From [Flexibacter] sp. ATCC 35103 (lineage in GTDB: Bacteria; Bacteroidota; Bacteroidia; Flavobacteriales; Flavobacteriaceae), in NCBI RefSeq assembly GCF_001975985.1, contig NZ_MTQF01000012.1:1-64000 (forward strand): DNA of 64,000 nucleotides, given 5' to 3'. This document shows positions 17,706 to 25,561 of the stretch, piece by piece. Positions within the stretch are counted from its first letter, which is position 1. The number at the start of each line of letters is the position of its first letter. The translations under genes and the position numbers were made by a program. Below the pieces are notes generated by a model that saw only the letters and a program-made list of their open reading frames with translations, ran no database searches and was not told where the DNA came from.

Positions 17706-19727
17706 ATGAAAGTATTAAGTTTCCCTTTGACCAAAATCACAATTTGGTTTCTATTTGGTATTATATTTTGTTATTACTGCAGCCCTTGCCTTGATATTGT
17801 TTTGGCTATATCTATTGTTTGCATAATTTTATTTTCTATTTCTTATTTTCTAATCAAACGAAATAAAAAATTTAATCCCATTTTTGGAGTCAGCGCTTAT
17901 TGTGTGTCTTTTTTTATTGGCGTAACAACTTTATTACTTCATACGAATTCACTTCAAAAATCGAATTATATACATTGCAAAAAAGCATTTGAAAACCCTC
18001 AGATCCTAACATTTACGCTATGCGAAAAACTCAAAAGCAATACGTATAACGACAGATTTACAGCATTCATAAATATAATAAACAACAAAACGTATTCCGG
18101 TAAAATAATTGTTAACATTCAAAAAGACAGCCTTCAAAATCCTATTATAGGAAGCGTAATAAAGGTTAATACTATTTTACTGGGAAATACTCAAAGTAAA
18201 AATCCAAATCAATTTAATTACAGTAAATATCTTGAAGACAAGCAAATTTATGCACAAGTATACATTAGCAAATCTGAGATCAGTATTAACAAAAAATTCA
18301 AAAAAGACATCTGGTATTATTCCGGAAAGCTGCATTCCAGGATTGTAAAAAATCTTGAAACAGCTCATTTTAATAAAGAAGAAATGAACGTTGCCCTTGC
18401 ACTGATTTTAGGACAACAACAAGATATTTCATCAGAGATTATTCAGGATTATCAATATTCAGGTGCAACACATATTCTTTCAGTGTCAGGATTACACGTA
18501 GGCTTTATTATGTTGTTTATTAATTTTATTTTAAAACCAATACCTAATACCCGAAGAGGTTCATTGATCAAATTAATATCGATTCTAATTTCCTTAACGA
18601 TTTTTGCTGTAATCTCAGGTTTATCACCATCTGTTTTACGCTCTGTTGTAATGTTTTCATTTTTAGCTACCGGAAATCATTTACGCAGAAGCGGGAGTAT
18701 TTACCACACTTTATTAGTCTCGATGCTTTTAATATTACTTTTTGAACCTTATTTTTTATTTGATGTAGGTTTTCAATTAAGTTATCTGGCATTACTCTTT
18801 ATAGTTTGGCTGCAACCATTGTTAAAACGTATATGGACACCAAAAAAGAAAATTCTAATCACGATCTGGAATGCATTAACCGTATCGTTTGCAGCACAAA
18901 TAGGCACATTGCCATTGTGCCTGTATTACTTTCATCAATTTCCGGGACTTTTTTTCGTTACAAATATTGTTATCATTCCAATCTTGTCTTTTATAATGAT
19001 TGCAGGAATTATAGTAATGATATACGCAGTCTTTACTTCACCCCCAATATTTATAATCGAAATTTTCGAAAAAAGCATTTATCTTCTAAACAAAACAATA
19101 CATATTGTCGCCTCGTTCGAATGGTTTGTGATACGGGATATTAGTTTTAATTTCTATTTTTTACTAACTTTTTATTTGTTTATTATTGCTGCAATTGTTT
19201 GGAACAAAAAACCGGATTATACCAAATTTGTAGCTTTTCTAATTACAGTTATTTTATTGCAAATCTCTTTTATCTTCACCAAAAAAGAAATTGAAAGCAA
19301 ACATGAATTAATTGTTTACAATACAAAGAAGAATACCTTGATATCTGAGAGAAGAGGAAAAAATATTATAATTTTTACATCTGATACTATTTCAAAAAAT
19401 AATATTTTAAACACGTACTTAGTTGGGAATTTTGCTCAATTGAAATCAACTTATAAAATTAAAAACACTTTATTTTTCAATGGAAAAAAAATAGCAGTAA
19501 TTGACAGTTCAGGAATTTATGCTGCTAAAACACAACCAGATATATTAATTCTTACGCAATCACCCAAAATAAATTTAGAGCGTATTCTGAATGATTTACA
19601 GCCAAAAATTCTAATTGCAGATGCATCTAACTCTTATAATATGCAGAAAATATGGAGAATAACGTGTCTTAAAAAAAATATCCCTTTTCATGCAACAAAC
19701 GAAAAGGGATTTTATAGATTAAATTAA
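17706..19727 (+). CDS. comEC: ComEC/Rec2-family DNA uptake channel protein
   Basis: The 673-residue multi-spanning protein is the inner-membrane channel for single-stranded DNA in natural transformation. After two or three N-terminal helices comes a DUF4131-like soluble part (about residues 95-200), then the Competence domain with ATHILSVSGLHVGFIMLFIN and GLSPSVLRSVVMFSFLATGN. The C-terminal 150 residues replace the usual metallo-beta-lactamase domain with a shorter domain lacking the HxHxDH metal motif. The last codons form half of a hairpin that serves as terminator for the convergent gene at 19744. Whether this organism is transformable cannot be judged here. Confidence 0.92.
   Translation: MKVLSFPLTKITIWFLFGIIFCYYCSPCLDIVLAISIVCIILFSISYFLIKRNKKFNPIFGVSAYCVSFFIGVTTLLLHTNSLQKSNYIHCKKAFENPQILTFTLCEKLKSNTYNDRFTAFINIINNKTYSGKIIVNIQKDSLQNPIIGSVIKVNTILLGNTQSKNPNQFNYSKYLEDKQIYAQVYISKSEISINKKFKKDIWYYSGKLHSRIVKNLETAHFNKEEMNVALALILGQQQDISSEIIQDYQYSGATHILSVSGLHVGFIMLFINFILKPIPNTRRGSLIKLISILISLTIFAVISGLSPSVLRSVVMFSFLATGNHLRRSGSIYHTLLVSMLLILLFEPYFLFDVGFQLSYLALLFIVWLQPLLKRIWTPKKKILITIWNALTVSFAAQIGTLPLCLYYFHQFPGLFFVTNIVIIPILSFIMIAGIIVMIYAVFTSPPIFIIEIFEKSIYLLNKTIHIVASFEWFVIRDISFNFYFLLTFYLFIIAAIVWNKKPDYTKFVAFLITVILLQISFIFTKKEIESKHELIVYNTKKNTLISERRGKNIIIFTSDTISKNNILNTYLVGNFAQLKSTYKIKNTLFFNGKKIAVIDSSGIYAAKTQPDILILTQSPKINLERILNDLQPKILIADASNSYNMQKIWRITCLKKNIPFHATNEKGFYRLN
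19671..19710 (-). terminator. Terminator of the 19744 gene, inside the comEC coding end
   Basis: TCCCTTTTC (19681-19689) pairs with GAAAAGGGA (19701-19709). Read on the minus strand the stem runs into about eight T residues (19679-19671). The whole hairpin lies within the last 60 bases of comEC, so the codons also serve as terminator. Confidence 0.7.
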
Positions 19728-19743
19728 TGACCAACAAACTTGC

Positions 19744-20193
19744 TTATTCTCCGTTCAAGATCATTTTAGCATCTGATATCCATTTTTTTGCTCCTCCAAG
19801 TTTATATTCGAGCAAACCAAGTTTATTAATTGTGGGTTTGTTTTTTCTAATAGATGCTGTAGCAAGACAAACCTGAGTTAGTTCTTCGATACCTAATGCA
19901 TCTTTCAATTTACTATTTTGTTCTCTTTCTTCGTTTGATAATGCCGAATCTGACAGATCAAGTTTTAGCAAAACAACATTATTATCTGACCAGTCTGCAA
20001 AATCAGTAGTTGCAAAAACCTCATTTTGTATTTTCTGAGAAATACCAGATGAAGTAAACAATATCAATAAAGGTTTTCTTTGTTCGTCACTGGATATAAT
20101 AGCTTCGTTCATATTTGTTTTCCAGACTAAACTCTGAGAATGCAGAAAAAATGAACCTAAAAAAAATAGTAGAGTAAGTAGTTTTTGTTTCAT
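19744..20193 (-). CDS. Exported thioredoxin-fold protein lacking CXXC (paralogue 1)
   Basis: The 149-residue product has a signal peptide (KLLTLLFFLGSFFLHSQ) and follows the thioredoxin-like pattern of the CXXC protein coded at 21843: WKTNMNEAI, KPLLILFTSSG, NEVFATTDFADW, NNVVLLKLDLSD, and a C-terminal GGAKKWI. The redox loop has been replaced by SGISQKIQNEV, three residues shorter than in the CXXC relative, and the cis-Pro loop reads LTQV without proline. One Cys remains (VCLATAS), at the column where the relative has Phe. It cannot be a normal disulfide oxidoreductase; the role is unknown. It is the most diverged of the three degenerate copies. Confidence 0.8.
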   Translation of the reverse strand: MKQKLLTLLFFLGSFFLHSQSLVWKTNMNEAIISSDEQRKPLLILFTSSGISQKIQNEVFATTDFADWSDNNVVLLKLDLSDSALSNEEREQNSKLKDALGIEELTQVCLATASIRKNKPTINKLGLLEYKLGGAKKWISDAKMILNGE

Positions 20194-20452
20194 GTTAGTT
20201 TAGTTTTTATTGTATTTATTTGACTAATTTAACACAAATAATACAAAAAATAAACACAAAACAACATTTTGCAAATTAAAAAATAACAAAAATAAATATT
20301 AAGCAACAAAATCGCAACAAATCGAATAAATAAGAAAAAAATTGCACTATAAATATTAAAGTATTGATTAGCAACAGAAAACCATAAATAAAAAAATCCC
20401 TTATTGTTACAGAACAATAAGGGATATGAATTTAAAGACATTTACTAAATTA
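20194..20452. other. Gene-free AT-rich spacer with terminator
   Basis: This 259-base spacer between two paralogues is very A-rich. The only structure I see is the terminator hairpin at 20397-20424; the rest is probably the leader of the 19744 gene. Confidence 0.4.
20394..20424 (-). terminator. Terminator of the 20453 gene
   Basis: ATCCCTTATTGTT and AACAATAAGGGAT pair around a short loop; on the minus strand the stem is followed by T residues. Confidence 0.8.
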
Positions 20453-20893
20453 TTATGGATTCAAGATCAAATTGGCATCATTTATCCAGCCTTTTGCTCC
20501 TCCCGGTTTATAAGGAACAAGACCCAGATTATTAAAAGTTGTTTTTCCTTTTCTAACAGATGCCATTAAAAGACACGCCTGTGGCAATTCATCGATACCT
20601 AATGCATTTTTTAATTTTACATTTTGATCTTTTACAGTCTCAGATACATTGGCGTCAGACAAGTCAAGTTTAACTAAAATAACATTATCACGCGACCAAA
20701 CCACAAAATCCGGTGTTCCAAAAATTTCGCTTTGAAATTTCTGCGAAACACCCGCCGCAGTAAAATAAATTAACAAAGGTCGTTTTTGTGTATCACTTGC
20801 AATGATAGCGTCATTCATATCGGTCTTCCAAACTTGTGAATGCAGAAAAAACGAACCTAAAAAAAATAGTAAAATAAGTAGTTTTTGGGTCAT
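20453..20893 (-). CDS. Exported thioredoxin-fold protein lacking CXXC (paralogue 2)
   Basis: The 146-residue paralogue has a signal peptide nearly identical to the others (KLLILLFFLGSFFLHSQ). It keeps WKTDMNDAI, PLLIYFTAAG, FQSEIFGTPDFVVWSRDNVI and the C-terminal PGGAKGWI. The CXXC loop is replaced by AGVSQKFQSE. The cis-Pro loop is ELPQACLLMAS, with the conserved lone Cys directly after it. It has its own terminator at 20394. Periplasmic or outer-membrane location is likely; function unknown. Confidence 0.82.
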   Translation of the reverse strand: MTQKLLILLFFLGSFFLHSQVWKTDMNDAIIASDTQKRPLLIYFTAAGVSQKFQSEIFGTPDFVVWSRDNVILVKLDLSDANVSETVKDQNVKLKNALGIDELPQACLLMASVRKGKTTFNNLGLVPYKPGGAKGWINDANLILNP

Positions 20894-21099
20894 ATTAAAT
20901 TGGTTTTAAGTAGGTTTACGCGACTAAATTAACATAATATCTGAACCAAACAAATGATATTAGAACAAAAAATAGAGAAAAAATAACTAAAACAATAATT
21001 CATTAAAAAAATCTCAATTTTTTAGCAAAATGAAAAAAAATAGTGGCTTAAAAAACAAAATCACAATTACAAATATTGATTGATACATAAAAAAATCCC

Positions 21100-21122
21100 T
21101 TTTCACCCGTAAAGCGAAAAGG
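21100..21122 (-). terminator. Terminator of the 21168 gene
   Basis: TCCCTTTTC and GAAAAGGGA pair around a roughly 8-base loop, with T residues on the minus strand beyond the stem. The arm sequence is the same as in the terminator at 19681-19709, as expected of duplicated gene units. Confidence 0.75.
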
Positions 21123-21167
21123 GAACCTACAAATTAAACTAAGAAACTACTTAATTTAAATTTAATT

Positions 21168-21620
21168 TTATTCACTAGGATGCAAAATTGAATTTGATTC
21201 TGCGATCCATACTTTTGCACCACCTGGCTTATAGGCGATTTTTCCTAAAGCACTAAATGTTGTTTTATTTTTTCTAATTGAAGCACTTGCAAAGCATACT
21301 TCTGGTAAATCCTGAACACCAAATGCATTTTTTAATTTTACATTCTGTTCTTTATCACTATCATCTGCTGTGTTATCAGATAAATCTAATTTTACAAGGA
21401 CAACGTTATCACGTGACCATACCGCAAAATCCGGCGTTTTAAAAACTTCGTTCTGAAGATTGTCCGGTACACCTGAGGCAGTGAATAAAATCAACATTGG
21501 TTTTCCTAGTTCATTACTTATTGCAATAGCATCAGTCATGTTTGTTCTCCAAACTAGATTTTGCGAATGCAGAAAATATGAACCTAAAAAAAATAGTAGG
21601 ATAAGTAATTTTTTAGTCAT
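21168..21620 (-). CDS. Exported thioredoxin-fold protein lacking CXXC (paralogue 3)
   Basis: The 150-residue product begins MTKKLLILLFFLGSYFLHSQ; the frame is open to 21662 but the 14 extra residues precede the signal peptide and are unlikely. It aligns along its length to the CXXC protein at 21843: NEVFKTPDFAVWSRDNVVLV against NEVLKTPEFTKWAKDNVILV. The CGWC loop is reduced to SGVPDN. The cis-Pro loop is DLPEVCFASAS with the lone Cys. Its C-terminus (PGGAKVWI, ILHPSE) resembles the CXXC gene most of the three copies, so it is probably the earliest duplicate. Confidence 0.82.
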   Translation of the reverse strand: MTKKLLILLFFLGSYFLHSQNLVWRTNMTDAIAISNELGKPMLILFTASGVPDNLQNEVFKTPDFAVWSRDNVVLVKLDLSDNTADDSDKEQNVKLKNAFGVQDLPEVCFASASIRKNKTTFSALGKIAYKPGGAKVWIAESNSILHPSE

Positions 21621-21784
21621 AGTATAATGTTTTTGGTTAGTATAGCATGACGAAATTAACATATTATTTTAATTTTCCAATTTTTATTAATACAAAAAAT
21701 ACATTATGTGTTTTTTTTATTGCAAAAAAATATCAAAGTCCTAAAAACACAAAAACAAATGAATAACTTTTCTTACTAAACAAA

Positions 21785-21816
21785 AAAAACTCCTTACAAT
21801 ATGTAAGGAGTTTTTA
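21785..21816 (-). terminator. Terminator of the CXXC thioredoxin-family gene
   Basis: ACTCCTTAC and GTAAGGAGT pair around AATAT; A and T runs flank both sides, so it can stop transcription in both directions. Confidence 0.8.
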
Positions 21817-21842
21817 TAAAACTGTATAGATTTTTTATTCGC

Positions 21843-22310
21843 TTATGATTTTTTTGGATGAACAATTCCTTCAGCAACTGTTAACCAGGCAGATGGACCA
21901 CCGGCAACATAACCTGTTTGACCAAGACCTTTAAAATTAACTTTTCCATCCTTTGACTCAGCACTTGTAAAAAACACCGTAGGGAATCCCTGAATGCCAA
22001 ATGCCTGCTGTAACTCGTTATTCTGATTTTTAAGCTCAGGTGTCTGAGGTGTTCTTCTAGGATAATCTAATTCAACTAAAATAACATTATCCTTAGCCCA
22101 TTTAGTAAATTCAGGTGTTTTTAAAACTTCATTTTGCAAACGAATGCACCAACCACACCAATCACTTCCGGTAAAAAACATTAACATTGGTTTTTGCTCT
22201 TTATTACTTACGGTAATTGCCTCTCTTACATCAGTATACCATTTTAGTTCTTGAGCTTGTGTTGCAAATGCCCCAACTAAAAACAATGTTATTAAAAATA
22301 TTTTTTTCAT
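21843..22310 (-). CDS. Exported thioredoxin-family protein with intact CGWC site
   Basis: The 155-residue product (start at the ATG at 22310; the frame is open to 22340) has a signal peptide (KKIFLITLFLVGAFATQAQ) and a thioredoxin fold with the redox site FTGSDWCGWCIRLQNEV (about residues 44-60) and cis-Pro loop FPTVFFTSA. The DWCGWC motif is typical of the thioredoxin-like family of Bacteroidota exported proteins. It probably reduces or isomerises disulfides in the periplasm. It is the parent-like member of a four-gene tandem array, the other three having lost both active-site cysteines. It follows the POT transporter genes on the same strand. Confidence 0.92.
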   Translation of the reverse strand: MKKIFLITLFLVGAFATQAQELKWYTDVREAITVSNKEQKPMLMFFTGSDWCGWCIRLQNEVLKTPEFTKWAKDNVILVELDYPRRTPQTPELKNQNNELQQAFGIQGFPTVFFTSAESKDGKVNFKGLGQTGYVAGGPSAWLTVAEGIVHPKKS

Positions 22311-22362
22311 TTTTATTTTATTTTCGACAAATTTAAACAAAAAAAGAATCGCTCAATACGGT

Positions 22363-23847
22363 CTATTTTACTTCTTGCATTAATTTTTTAATAATTGGCG
22401 AAATTGCAATTAAAATAACTCCTGCAACAAGCGAATAAATTGCCAATTGATAATATCCTTCTGTATACGATTGTAACTTAGACAATAAAGTATCTCCTGT
22501 ATTTGATCTTGAAATTTCAGCTCCTAACTTTCCTGCAAATAATTGTCCAAATGCACTGGCCAGAAACCACAATCCCATCATCATACCAAACAATCTTTTT
22601 GGAGATAATTTAGTAATAATCGACATCCCGATTGGTCCTAAACAAAGCTCCCCGATTGTTGTTACCAGATAAGCAAAAGTAAACACGTTTAAAGATGCAA
22701 TACCTTCTGAATTTGCAAAAAACTTTGTTAGATAAAAAATATAAAACGAAGCTCCAAGAAATAAAAATCCAATTCCGAACTTAATCAATGTATTGGGCTC
22801 AATTCTTCTTTTTCCAAGCCAAAGCCACAATAAACCAATAATAGGACTTAAAACCACCACAAAAAAGGTGTTCGAACTATTGTTTACTACATTAGGATCT
22901 ATTGTAAAAAATAATAATTTATCACTAAGGTTGTCCTTTGCAAAAAGCGACAACGAACCTCCACTCTGCTCATAAATAGCATTAAAAAGCAAATAAAAGA
23001 ATACAAATAAAAAGGCTGCAAAAAGCTTTTTCTGCAACTTTATATCCCCAAGTTTAATCAGTTCATACGTAAAATACAAAACAGCAACTACCCCAATTGT
23101 ATACATGAAATAATCCGTGTAATCTGTATTCTTAACCATTATAAAAATGAATGGTAAACTTAATATCGAAATAGTATATACTGCAATTTCACGGATTCTT
23201 CTTTTAGCAGGTTCTAAATCCAATAACGGAGAATCCCCAATTGGTCCAAGATATTTTTTAGTAAATAAAAAGGTAACCAAACCTAAAAACATTACTACCG
23301 CTGCGGATAAAAAGCACAATTGCCAAGAGTAATATTTCCCTAAATAAATACACAAAGCACCTCCTAAAAGACCTCCTACATTTATTCCGGCGTAAAACAT
23401 TCCGTAACCTGCATCTCTTCTACCGTCGTCTTCATGATACAATTCTCCTACCATCGAAGAAACATTAGGTTTAAAAAAACCTGTTCCGATAATCGAGAAA
23501 GCAATACCGTAATAAAACATGGTCTGCGGAGAAAAGGCAATCAAAAGATTGCCCAGAATCATAACGATTCCTCCAAAGAATAATGACTTTTTGAACCCTA
23601 AAACCTTATCAGCAAAAATACCGCCAATAAAAGTAAAGGCATATACAAAAGCCTGAATAGCTCCGTATTGCAAATTGGCATGTTCATCTTTTAATAAAAG
23701 CTGATCTACCATAAAAAAGGTAAGAACACCACGCATTCCGTAAAAACAGAAACGTTCCCACATTTCAACAAAAAACAAATACCACAATTGTTTTGGATAA
23801 TTGCCCTTAAAATTCTGAATTTCTTCTAATGTTATTGTTTTCTCCAT
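22363..23847 (-). CDS. Proton-coupled oligopeptide transporter (POT/PTR family)
   Basis: The 494-residue inner-membrane protein imports di- and tripeptides with protons. The proton-coupling motif is present as EMWERFCFYGMR (ExxER type, near residues 28-39) together with FIGGIFADKVLGFKKSLFFG, GTGFFKPNVSSMVGELY and FYAGINVGGLLGGALC (PTR2 signatures). About 12-14 helices are seen. The start is the ATG at 23847, one base after the stop of the upstream POT gene; an in-frame ATG at 23862 would overlap that gene by 14 bases. Together with the adjacent second POT gene and dipeptidyl peptidase it forms a peptide-scavenging operon. Confidence 0.93.
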   Translation of the reverse strand: MEKTITLEEIQNFKGNYPKQLWYLFFVEMWERFCFYGMRGVLTFFMVDQLLLKDEHANLQYGAIQAFVYAFTFIGGIFADKVLGFKKSLFFGGIVMILGNLLIAFSPQTMFYYGIAFSIIGTGFFKPNVSSMVGELYHEDDGRRDAGYGMFYAGINVGGLLGGALCIYLGKYYSWQLCFLSAAVVMFLGLVTFLFTKKYLGPIGDSPLLDLEPAKRRIREIAVYTISILSLPFIFIMVKNTDYTDYFMYTIGVVAVLYFTYELIKLGDIKLQKKLFAAFLFVFFYLLFNAIYEQSGGSLSLFAKDNLSDKLLFFTIDPNVVNNSSNTFFVVVLSPIIGLLWLWLGKRRIEPNTLIKFGIGFLFLGASFYIFYLTKFFANSEGIASLNVFTFAYLVTTIGELCLGPIGMSIITKLSPKRLFGMMMGLWFLASAFGQLFAGKLGAEISRSNTGDTLLSKLQSYTEGYYQLAIYSLVAGVILIAISPIIKKLMQEVK

Positions 23848-23848
23848 T

Positions 23849-25534
23849 TTATCTAACGCCATGCATCATTTTTTTCAAGAACGGAGTCAAAGCGAATAAT
23901 ACTATCGCAGCAATACCTGTAAGCACAACAAATACCATAAAAAACTCATATAAGTTATGAATTTCGAATCCTGCAAAAAAGTGGTTATGAGCGCTAATTT
24001 GATGTTTTTCTAAAAGAGATAATTGTTCTGTAGTTGGCACTACTTTGTTATCTAAAACTGCCTGAAGATCGATACCTAATTCTTTTGCTTTTGCAAATTT
24101 ATCTCCTGTTGCCGGTAAAATAGATCCTAATGTTCCTCCTAAGGCATAACCGGACGCATTAGACAAGAAAAATACTCCGTATAATAAAGAAGCAAAACGT
24201 TTTGGAGACAATTTACCTACCAATGATAAACCAATTGGCGATAAACATAACTCAGCACAAGTATTTAAGAAATACAATAAGATAAGCCATTTTACCAATA
24301 ACAATCCTGATGTCCCAATATAAGAAACCTGAGTTGCGATCATAAAGAAACTAATAGAAATCACCACTAATCCTACAGCAAGTTTTACTGGAGATATTGG
24401 TTCTTTGTCTTTTGCTCTTAAAGTATCCCAAAGTATACTAAAAGGCACTGCTAATATAACTACAAACAATCCGTTGAAAATCTGAACCATTGACGGAGGC
24501 ATTTGCCAGCCAAAGAAATTCCTGTCTGTTTGATTGTCTGCAATAAAAGTTAATGATGAACCAGCTTGTTCAAAAGCCGCCCAAAAGAAAATAATAAAGA
24601 ACGAAACAATATAAATAACTATAATTCTGTCTCTTTCAATTTTTGTTAATGAAGTATCAGAAATAATTAATCCTGCCAATGATATACCACTTGAGTAAAT
24701 TAGTGTATAAATCAAGTTTTGACCTACAACATAATGAAAAAAGAATCCTAGTGCAATAAATGCAATTCCGGCAATTGTCAAAGCTTTATTAGAAAAATTA
24801 GCTTTTTGCGCTTCTCCTTCTTCAAAATCAGAAGCATCGTTTTTAGAAGGCAAACCTCCTAATGGTTTTCCTTCAGGAGAAACTACATATTTATTTTTCA
24901 AAAAGTAAAAAAGAATAGTTCCTAAAAGCATTGCAACAGAAGCTGCCATGAATCCCCATCTAAAAGCATGAATATCTCTAATTCCTCCGGCATCTTTTAC
25001 ATCTCCTAACAAAGGACAAATAGACTGACCTAAGAAAGCTCCAATATTAATTCCCATATAGAAAATAGTAAAAGCACTATCTAATTTTGTTTTTTCCTGT
25101 TTAGGATATAAACTCCCAACCATACTTGAAATATTTGGCTTGAAGAATCCGTTACCAAAAACGATAACTCCTAATGCAGAATACATAACAATTTTTGCCA
25201 AAGGTAAATTAGCTTCAAAAATACTTCCGCTCGTAAAAAGCAACATTTGGCCTATTGCCATCAATAAACCACCTAATATAATACAGTTCCTGTTCCCTAA
25301 AAAACGATCGGCAACAAAACCTCCCAACATTGGTGTTAAGTAACAAAGTCCAAGGAAACCTCCATAAATTAAAGACGCTTCTTCTTCTTTCATCAATAAT
25401 GAATTCACAAGAAATAAAGTTAATAAAGCTCGCATTCCATAAAAATTGAATCTCTCCCACATCTCCGTTCCAAACAATACCCAAAGTCCTTTTGGATGCG
25501 CCGTTTTTACTTGAGTTTCTCCCATATTATTCAT
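23849..25534 (-). CDS. Proton-coupled oligopeptide transporter (POT/PTR family), second copy
   Basis: The 561-residue POT protein has the ExxER motif EMWERFNFYGMRALL (about residues 24-38), LTPMLGGFVADRFLGNRNCI, GNGFFKPNISSMVGSLY and FYMGINIGAFLGQSI. It is longer than its neighbour because of a charged cytoplasmic loop after helix 6 (about 215-245) and an extra periplasmic-looking segment near residues 475-520 (AKELGIDLQAVLDNK). The first codons could be the ATG at 25534 or the one two codons later. It is transcribed between the DPP IV gene and the other POT gene. Confidence 0.93.
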   Translation of the reverse strand: MNNMGETQVKTAHPKGLWVLFGTEMWERFNFYGMRALLTLFLVNSLLMKEEEASLIYGGFLGLCYLTPMLGGFVADRFLGNRNCIILGGLLMAIGQMLLFTSGSIFEANLPLAKIVMYSALGVIVFGNGFFKPNISSMVGSLYPKQEKTKLDSAFTIFYMGINIGAFLGQSICPLLGDVKDAGGIRDIHAFRWGFMAASVAMLLGTILFYFLKNKYVVSPEGKPLGGLPSKNDASDFEEGEAQKANFSNKALTIAGIAFIALGFFFHYVVGQNLIYTLIYSSGISLAGLIISDTSLTKIERDRIIVIYIVSFFIIFFWAAFEQAGSSLTFIADNQTDRNFFGWQMPPSMVQIFNGLFVVILAVPFSILWDTLRAKDKEPISPVKLAVGLVVISISFFMIATQVSYIGTSGLLLVKWLILLYFLNTCAELCLSPIGLSLVGKLSPKRFASLLYGVFFLSNASGYALGGTLGSILPATGDKFAKAKELGIDLQAVLDNKVVPTTEQLSLLEKHQISAHNHFFAGFEIHNLYEFFMVFVVLTGIAAIVLFALTPFLKKMMHGVR

Positions 25535-25561
25535 TATTTGTTAAAGGTTAAAAATTTTAGA

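Noticed and set aside
18806..19144. 112-residue open frame inside comEC on the same strand
   Set aside because: It is a frame-shifted shadow of comEC with unbalanced composition (Cys, His and Asn rich) and no start context or homology-like pattern.
20229..20441. 70-residue minus-strand open frame between two thioredoxin-fold genes
   Set aside because: It is Phe/Tyr/Leu/Cys-rich sequence from translating an A-rich spacer backward and runs through the terminator hairpin.
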